The position numbers and the translations under genes were made by a program. Shown one piece after another: positions 52,001 through 60,900 of a DNA stretch of 64,000 bases (within the stretch, counting starts at the first letter, position 1; each line of letters begins with the position of its first letter). The stretch covers positions 2,722,515-2,786,514 of the forward strand of contig PTFA01000050.1 of NCBI GenBank assembly GCA_003342895.1, given 5' to 3'. Below the pieces are notes generated by a model. That model did not search any database and had not been told where the DNA came from. It saw nothing but the letters and a program-made list of their open reading frames with translations. The DNA comes from Casuarius casuarius (lineage: Eukaryota; Chordata; Aves; Casuariiformes; Casuariidae).

Positions 52001-54923
52001 ATAGTCCAGTGACCAGGCTGAGAGCCAGGAACTCCAGAACTCTGCTCCTGTATTTGACGGTGCTCCCTGTGCCACCTCCCGCAGATAGCACGTCTCCATC
52101 TGCCCCCCGATACCATGGGAAGGGCGAGAGGGCACGGCTTGCTCCCCAGCCTGAGGCACCCCTTCCTTGCACTGTGAAGAACTTTGATGCTATTAAGCAT
52201 TATCAAGCAGGGTCGTTATCTAATAAGTTAATGAAAAGTTTCCTAGACAAATCACATTTCAGGCCCAGTGACTAAGGGCAGCACTCAGCTGACAGCAGCA
52301 AAATGCAGTTGCTACAGAGTGCACTATGCGGACAGGATTGCTCTGCTCTCTACAACCACAGCGACGTGGGTAAGAGGCAAAGCTAGTGTATCTGAGTCCA
52401 CAGTCAACTCCACAATTTCCTCAGCTTCTGCCCCTCGAGTGTATAGTTCTCTTTATGCACAAAGCATCAAATTATCATACTTTTTCACCCCTAACAGTAC
52501 AGAGAGGCATACCACAGAGCTCTGGGAGATTCTTAGATAAACTGTTACAATTTCTGCTGAAATCAATGAAACTAGAGCAATTTATAGGGTAACTGGGAAT
52601 CAGAGCATATAATATAATGAATCATACCAACCCTGCCATTCTAAATGCTGCGAGTCTACTATTCACAGGGTAGTAAACACTCCCATTTTCAGCTAAATCC
52701 CTGAAACAGAAACGGCTGCACAGGGAACACCGGAACAGGTCTACGTGCCATTTAAGCCCTTTCACTCTATCAGGATACTTTACCAGGACACCTACGAGTA
52801 TCAGCAAAACAGCTCTCGCCTCTCAAACATGACCATAAACATCATGCTGTTCTACTGCTTTTTCTCAAGGTTCTAGATCAACTTTCATGTCTGAAATTTC
52901 CACAAGGGTGAGATGCAAAGCTGTACTTTTAATGGAACATTTTGATAGCATGAAGAATTTCTATGCTCTCAGATGCTTAAAAGCAGCTAAAGAACCTGCC
53001 AGGTATCAATACTATGCACAGTATGCAAAGACCTGGGTTTTAATTTGGGAGGTACATGTATTTACTACTTACAGTTTCCTCGATGCAGTATTCAGTTGTA
53101 TTTCCAAAAGACTGATTTACAGACATGCAAGAACAGAAAATTACCAGGTGAGTAAAACATGCATTATGTATGTGCAACTTATCATTTGTCATATGGCCTT
53201 GAAAGACAAGGTCCTCACACAACCTACTGCACATTGTTCAAAAACATATCCATCACTGACAGCTGGGGTCAAGGGACACAGGAGCATCCCAAACATTTGG
53301 ATGGTCTCAAAACAGAATGCCACTTTGAAATTAAAGAGCTAAAAACTGAAATCCTCAGAAATAATCCTTTCGTAGGTTATAGCAAGTGCTAAATCTATGC
53401 TTAAATAGATGCTAAACATTATTTAGAAGAGAGTTCCTTTTTTCTTTTTTAATGTATAAACCCTGTTTTTCTCTTATGATACCCAATGAAAAAACACAGG
53501 AGTATGAACAAGAATTAAGCTCTTATATACTAACATTATAAGAAAATATCAGCATTAGGACTACAGCATAAACCGAATTGTTTTGTATTAAAATAATCTC
53601 CTCAGAACACTGGATTTTAAAAGGTCCTGACTAACCAAATCAAGTCAAGACTTCAGCTGCATCCATGAGTAGTCCAGACTTTTGAAAATCCCTGAAAGAT
53701 ACACAGTAAAACCATGGCTAATGATAGCAAATATTAGCAGAAGTGCCAAAACTGCCTTGTGGCAGGAGTAGATTTTTGTGTGTTCAATGATTTAAAAATT
53801 CTGTCTTTATAAAAAGATAGATATAAAAGATGGAAAGGTATGAAAATGCTGCCATCACTCAATATTATACACACCATCCAAAATGAAATCAATCTTGGAA
53901 ATGAAGGCAGTACTCTACTCACAAAGGTGGTGGCATACAGCTCATTTGATCCAGTAGAGTTTGCAGGCTTGTTTCCTTCAGCAGTCTGTTTTGTTAGCAA
54001 AAAAAACCATGTAAGCTAGTTAGCAGGTAGTCATTTACTTTAAGCTTGTTCTCCATGTATTGTACAAGTCCTGACCTGGTCGCCCTTTCAGTGCTACTGC
54101 AATATAGATGTTAAGACATAATGAAGTCCCACATGTATAGCTTTCTTATACAAACATGCACATGCAAGGTACAAGAAAAAGGGAAAATTGCCATATGTTT
54201 TCTTACTTATTTTTTAATTCAGAGGTGAAGCTAACGTTATGGCCAAGCTAACCTAACAGCTATTTGGCACAAACGTGCAGTTCTACTCTCTCTCCCCAGC
54301 TCACAGCTGCTGCTCCTGTTCTTCCTCTTGGGCTGGCTCTGGTGATGTTCACATGACACCACTGAGTCAGTTCAAAGAGCCAAGCCAGCAGAAGAACAAC
54401 CCTACAAAAGAATCAATAGTTTTTTGCAGCATAGCTTTCAGAATAAACTTCCCCTGGGATCGCTAGACCCAGCACATGGGATAGGAAGGGCATCCCTTTT
54501 AGCAGCAGGTAGCCATCAGATAGGTTTAACTGGTAGCATGAAATCTCACATAAAGCTTACTTTAAAAATTTAAAACAAAAAGAGATGTCTTGAGCCTGAG
54601 GTTACTCCAAAGAGTTCTGTTTTTCAAATGTAGGGACCTACATGCAACACAACACTCAGCCTAAAGTTAAAGGACAGACTCAGTTTGTATCTTGGTGAAA
54701 ACCAGGTCACAAGGCCAAACCTGCAGAATCAATAGTTGAGTTAACCCTACGCAGTCTAGCAATAACTATACCACAACGGCTTCATTTTTAAATGGGGATC
54801 CAAGCTTTACTCCTCCCTCCCCCATCTGTATTATTATTAGCTAATGCAGCAAGTAGCGCAGTATAATTGATAAAACCTCTATCCACTGGAACCAAACATT
54901 CAATCCTATGTAAAAAAAAAAAA

Positions 54924-54956
<33 letters not shown>

Positions 54957-57900
54957 AAAACAAAAAACTGGAAGACCATCTTAGTGCTAAGAGTTATAAT
55001 CAACAGTAATTAAAAATGCCATCTTGAAAGTAAAGAACAAATGAAGTAAAATGGAACTGAAACCTTTCATATAAATTTTTATTTTATAAACTGGGAATTT
55101 TCCCTGTGAATCTCTTTTGCATGACATGTGCATTATCCTGGCGTAAATCAGCTCAGGTGGGAATCAGACATTAGAAAAAGCAGCAAAAAGCAGAAATACT
55201 TAATAAAAAGAACACAGTAACTTGCTCCAACTATGGATGTTACAGTAAGTTCTCAGAATGAAGATAAGACGATTACTTACAAAATTAAAAATGGCTATAG
55301 TCAGCAAGGCACCGATGGTGATGACTGCTAAAGGAAGCCGAAGCAAAGGCATTGTTTCCACCTTTTCTGAGATAGCACAAAGATGGTGCAAGAAAGGCCA
55401 CTGTTCTGAGCAGCACTTCTGTAAACAAAATGAATTTATTTCAATAACAAGGATAACAGACTTTTATATTCAGGAAGAAATATTTGTACATATAGAATAT
55501 TTTGTCTATTGTACAAGGGAGAGGTAAGAGTCTTTGTGCAGTGAAGACTTAGAGTGCAATGAATACAAGTGGGGTATTTTTGTCTTTACATGGCTTGAAC
55601 CTGGCTCTGTGAGAGAAAGACCTTTCAACAGCAGTTCTCCTGGGAGACCATCACTGCTCTGCAATAAGCTGATGGCAGAACCTTCTCAACAGAGTTTCAG
55701 AATTCACTCTCACCCTTGCTCTATCACAACACAGATCCGATGAGCCTAAGGACATCTCTAAAATCCCTTCCCTCTCTCCTTTCCCATCCCCAGCTGTTTC
55801 TTAGACTGAGAAGAACTTTTTTATTTTACATAGTTAAACTCTACATCACTGTAGACTGTTTTATTTATTTATATTTAGCAGTAATTGCATACATTTAATA
55901 ATGCAAAGGAAACGAAATCCAAATGCAAAGTGTCCTAATTGATGTAATGGTGCATTTGGAATTCTAACAGCTATGGAATTGCTGCCAATAAATTATTCAT
56001 ACATTTGTAATTTCCATGGGGCTTTATGAATGATTATAAAAACTAATCTTGCATTCATACTTCTTTTGATTTTAATATTGGTTCCAGTATAGAAAACCAC
56101 AGGACGGACAACCAAAATTGTTATTAAGGACAAACATTTAAAAACTCCAAGAAATTTGGCTTAAAAAACAAAAAAACACCCACAGAAGCACATGTTAATA
56201 CTTTCCTCCTCCCTCCTACCCCCTCTTCTGGAACCCAAATAATACTAAGTAACACACAGGAATAACATTAAGAATTTTCAAACATAAGTATCTGAAGTTC
56301 AGCATCTAAACCTCTATTTCAGGCAATGAAACGTTCTGGTAATCTGAGGCTCTAAATTCCTCTACCTCCCCTTGAAATTAATAGCTTAATTTATCAGACT
56401 TAGTTGCTGAATTGCATCCATTCACTTTTGAGAACAGGAAACTATGTTTTTTACTTACCATCCATTTCTCAGCAAAACACACAAACAAAATAAGTGTAAT
56501 TATGACTGCGACAACGCCAAAGGAAATCCCTAGTTTTGCAGTTCTAAACAGAAGAGAGCAGAATTAAACAAAACAGTGTTAACTGAAAATGTACCTCAAA
56601 CTGCACTTCATCAAGCTAATACTTGCTAACAGTGTTTCTCGAGAATTAAACAGAATTGTTCTCACAGCATTGAACAATCACAATGCTGCACAGGTTATTT
56701 TTGTCCTGTTGCACAAATTAACTTTAAGATATTCCAACCCATTGGTGACCACGTGAACTATTACCCCATGTGGAAACCACGTGGAAATTGCACTCTATCA
56801 GCCAGGAAAAGCAAATAGGCCATAAACTTCAGAAACATCCAGCAGCTGCTTTCTCAGAGGTATGAGAAGAAGCTGCAAGTTCCCTCAGTCTCTACAGCAA
56901 AAAGGATCACTGAGCACATTTGAACTACGCAATCCCATTTTCCTATTCCTCATTCTCATTCAATGTGCTTACAGCCAATTATTCTTATAAAACAGTATTT
57001 CTCACTTAACTGATCATCCCTCTGTATGTACCAAGCAGTCAAACACGTTATTGAGGAAATATTTCTATTTTATTTTCATTCTGGCATCTGGGCTCTTACG
57101 CCAACAACATGAATGCACTCTTTCATTAAAAGGTAGATTACAATTAAGAAACATATGCTTCTCATGCCTAAATACTCAGAAACTCCAAAAGACTTAAGAA
57201 AGTTTCATGCATGTGAGAGTTTTACTTTATCCATAGCTTAAGTTAAATTACAAATATTAAAGTACTGACACTTACTTTGGCATTATAAACATCTGTATCA
57301 GAAATATACAGAGGAACACGAAACTGGCACACGCAAAGTAACTCTTCAGTTTTAGAATAGGAATGGTGCGATACTGAAAAACAGATCAAAATAATCTTAG
57401 GACAATTGCATGGGTTTTTTTTAATTCTATTACATTTTTGTGATTACATATATATGCTAATTTACACTGTACTATTAAGCCCAAATACAGAAACTAAGAG
57501 AGAGCAAAAGAAAACAGCCATCCAATAAAATTCACGTGAACACTGGCTGCCAGCAAGAACAGCCCGGTCCAAAGGATCTGTTTCAAACCCGGAGGGAAAT
57601 GCGCCACAGCGTAAAACGTGATTCAGGACTTCACAGCCCCACTTAATCAAAATCCTTATAAAAAGTACATACACACAAGTAAATTTGAAATATATAAATC
57701 AGTAATTAATTTACAGCACTGTGACGTGCTGGACATAAAGAACAATGTTGCTCAAACAGGAAATGTCCTCTGCCTAACAAATAATGGGGTTACACTCACG
57801 ATGAAACAACCACAGAAAGCAAAGGCGTAGAGATACATTATTTAAAAATGTCTCATTTCTTCTGAAAGAAGCTGTTCATAGTAAGGCTGGCCAAACTCCT

Positions 57901-60900
57901 ACCACCTCCCCTACCACAAGAATTCAACCGCAGATTAGGGGCAGGCTCCTCCAATCCCCACAACCGGGGCTATCGAGGGGGAGTGACTAACTCAAATGAA
58001 TCACGAGCTCTGTTTGCCACCAGCTCCCGGAGACCTCCCGGGGTCGGCAGTCATCTCGGGAACCCAGGGCAGGAACGAAAACGGACAGTTTCAAGGGTAT
58101 TCTTACGCTGCCCTACAGGGCCAATCAAAGCCTACCAGAAAGGATTATTTTGCTCTTACCAACCTCTTTTTCAAGCCCAGGTTCTGCAAAGATCAGGGAG
58201 AATCCACAGAAGTCATCGGATTTGCCACACCAGGGGCTGCGTTCAAAGAGACAGGCAGTTCGCAAAGCGCACGTGACACACGGGCGGAGGACCGGCTGCA
58301 AAGCCCTGCCCCGGCGCGGCTCCCGGGGCTGCCCGCACGGCTCCGTGCGCGGCCAACAGCCCTGGAAGCGCCTCGCGGCTCCTCGCACATCCCCTGCTAC
58401 GTGTCTGTCAACGCCTGTAAAAACATCTGCAGCTTCCAGAGATGGCAGCATTTGCCATCACATGCAGAGTGTAACCCAAAGCCTTCTTAGTTTAGTGGAT
58501 TTTGCATATAAGAAAGTATGAAAACAGATGTTAGAGATGGCCTACAGCCTCCAAGCAATCCCCCTAAGTAACAGCGGCACCTCTCAGGAACGGCTGCAGT
58601 ACGGTGTCACCAGCCTTGCCATAGTTTAGATGAAAGAAAGAAAGGTTTTATTCTCGAATTCACTGTTTTACACTTGATGAGGATTTAGACACTGTATTTT
58701 AAATTAAAAAAAAGGAAAAAGAAGACACACAGCCGATGTCCATCTTCCAAATAGCACTGCCTACGACTGACAGACCATTCGCCCGCAGTGAACCAGACAC
58801 AAAAGCTGTTTCCCTATTACCCTCAAACAGGGCTTTGGCTTTGCGCCTGGCCCCGTCCGGGACGGCACCCCACCTCCTGCCCCTGCGGCCAGCGACAAGC
58901 GGGGCGCGCGCGAGCTCCCCCCACCCTGCCCCGCGCCGCAGCTCCTCCTTGCAATGCTCGTAAGCAAGTTGCACCAACCGTTCGGCTGTTTCATGCTAAT
59001 ACACCCCACTGAGCCGCTGTGCTGGTCACTGACTCCTTGCTGTAACAGTGCACTAACAATCTCATCATATTCAAACAAAACAGAGAAGGAACTACAGTAA
59101 GTAAAAAAGCGAGAAAAAAGGACAAGACTAAATCCTGGTAACTTTTTAAGTAGTAAATTTTGCATCTAGACTTAAAATTGAGACTGCAGATTATTCTTGA
59201 AGAAAAGCAAGATCAAGAAAAAATAAGATGGTGCATACTTAGTTGAACTGAGGCCCTCAATGGTGGACATCATTTCATCATAAATATCTTCCTCTATCCT
59301 TCCCTTCTGAGAGGAATTTCTAAGAACAATACAAAGTCCATGTCATAAATGCTATTCAGAAACAAGAACGGCTCATAGACATAATTCCTGTTTATCCAAA
59401 TCTCTTATATACGTAGCAAAATTTAAGTACATTGAAATTATTAAACATAATGTTTATCTCATTTAAACAAAGCTTTTTGATCAATGCAGGTATCTAAAAT
59501 ACATTAAAATCACAACAGGCTATTTCCAAAATCAGAAAAACATTTTAAAATAGACATCCTTTTTCTTATGAACTGAAGTCGAACGCATGCCAAGTACAAA
59601 CATGCGTGAACTCGGACAGAGAGACCAAGCAAGCAGTGACGAGGTACGCTTTCTGGTGCTGATACCGAAAACATGAAAAAGCAGAGATGAAACTACGAGT
59701 TCCTCAATTTGTCCATCCCATTTCACAGCTATTTCACTAACTTATAAAAAGACTGAAAGTCCCCCTTAATTCCAACTGTGAGTACTCTAGAGAGACGACA
59801 AGCTCGGGAATAAAAAGGGAATGGTATTTAAGCCATTTTGACAACAAATGAGCCCGACTGGCTATGAGTAAAGTTGGGCTCAAGATCTGAGTTCTTGGCC
59901 AGGAGGAGATTCTGGATAACCCGTGGCGGGGAGCTGCGGGGCTTAACGAGGCGGTAAACAAGATAGTGAAGCGTACGGGCTGGTTAAGTACCTGAGCAAG
60001 GAGAGGGCCCCCCTGTCAAAAACCCAGCAGGCTGGGGCTGAAAGCTGAGGAATCGCTTCGGGGAGGGGGAAAAAAAGTCTGGGAAGGCAGAACAACAGAA
60101 ATACCTTTTGCTGCAGGAAGCCTGCGAAAGCCTTACAGAGCTAAATATCTACGAGTCCCATATCTTTTAAGAAACAGGGCTGTTTCCTAAAGCAAAGCAG
60201 CTGCCAAGCTCCATCAGAGCTGATCTAGGGGAGGCGTCGCGATTCCTTTGGCTTCACTGTCTGACCTGCTTCAGGCGGGGAGCGGAGCCAGCAGCAGTCT
60301 GCAGCGGGGCGGAGGGGGGAGCCGCGGCCGCGGAGCCCAGGCAGCCGTGGAGCCCAGGCGGCCGCAGGAGGCCCCGGCTCAGCCCGCCGCGCTGTGCAGG
60401 GCTGGGCGTTACCACCCAAGAAGGTCCCTTCCACTTTATGTCCCTTGTTTAAGGAATTGCAGGCGAGGAGGCACATAAGCTGCTCCTACAACTCCCTCTT
60501 TACTAAGAGGCAGATGCATTTCAAGCAATACTTCTGGCAGATTGGCAGCAAATATTTGGTCAACCATTCAGGATAAAATCATTTTGAAGAACGCCTTTCT
60601 TCATGCTGAGTTGTCTTTGATATTTATTTTATTTACCAGAGAAATCGAAAAGACCAAACTCTACTATGCCAAAATTTCTTATAACGTGACAAATTTATGC
60701 TGCAGTTGGAGGTGGGAAGCTTATCTAGTATGGGTCACGAATACAGAAGTGGTGTTTTGTGAAACATTTCCTGCTAAATCCTGCATTAAAAGATAGTATT
60801 TTGTAAATAACAGAGATTTTAAGCATGACTAAGAGTCATTTTAAGATTAAATATAACCTTAAAATGCAAGATTTTACAATTTGTTCGGTTTGGACTGAAT

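Noticed and set aside
52887..53342. 151-codon ORF on the + strand inside an ADCY7 intron
   Set aside because: It lies antisense to ADCY7 with no domain, promoter or splice evidence. It is the longest chance frame in a 2.3-kb intron.
55534..55743. 69-codon + strand ORF in an ADCY7 intron
   Set aside because: No domain and no supporting signals; treated as a chance frame.
60103..60108. A 6-nt CAAAAG 'exon' between CTGCAG and GTATTT on the - strand
   Set aside because: Far too short to support, and CAG/GT pairs of this kind are common by chance.
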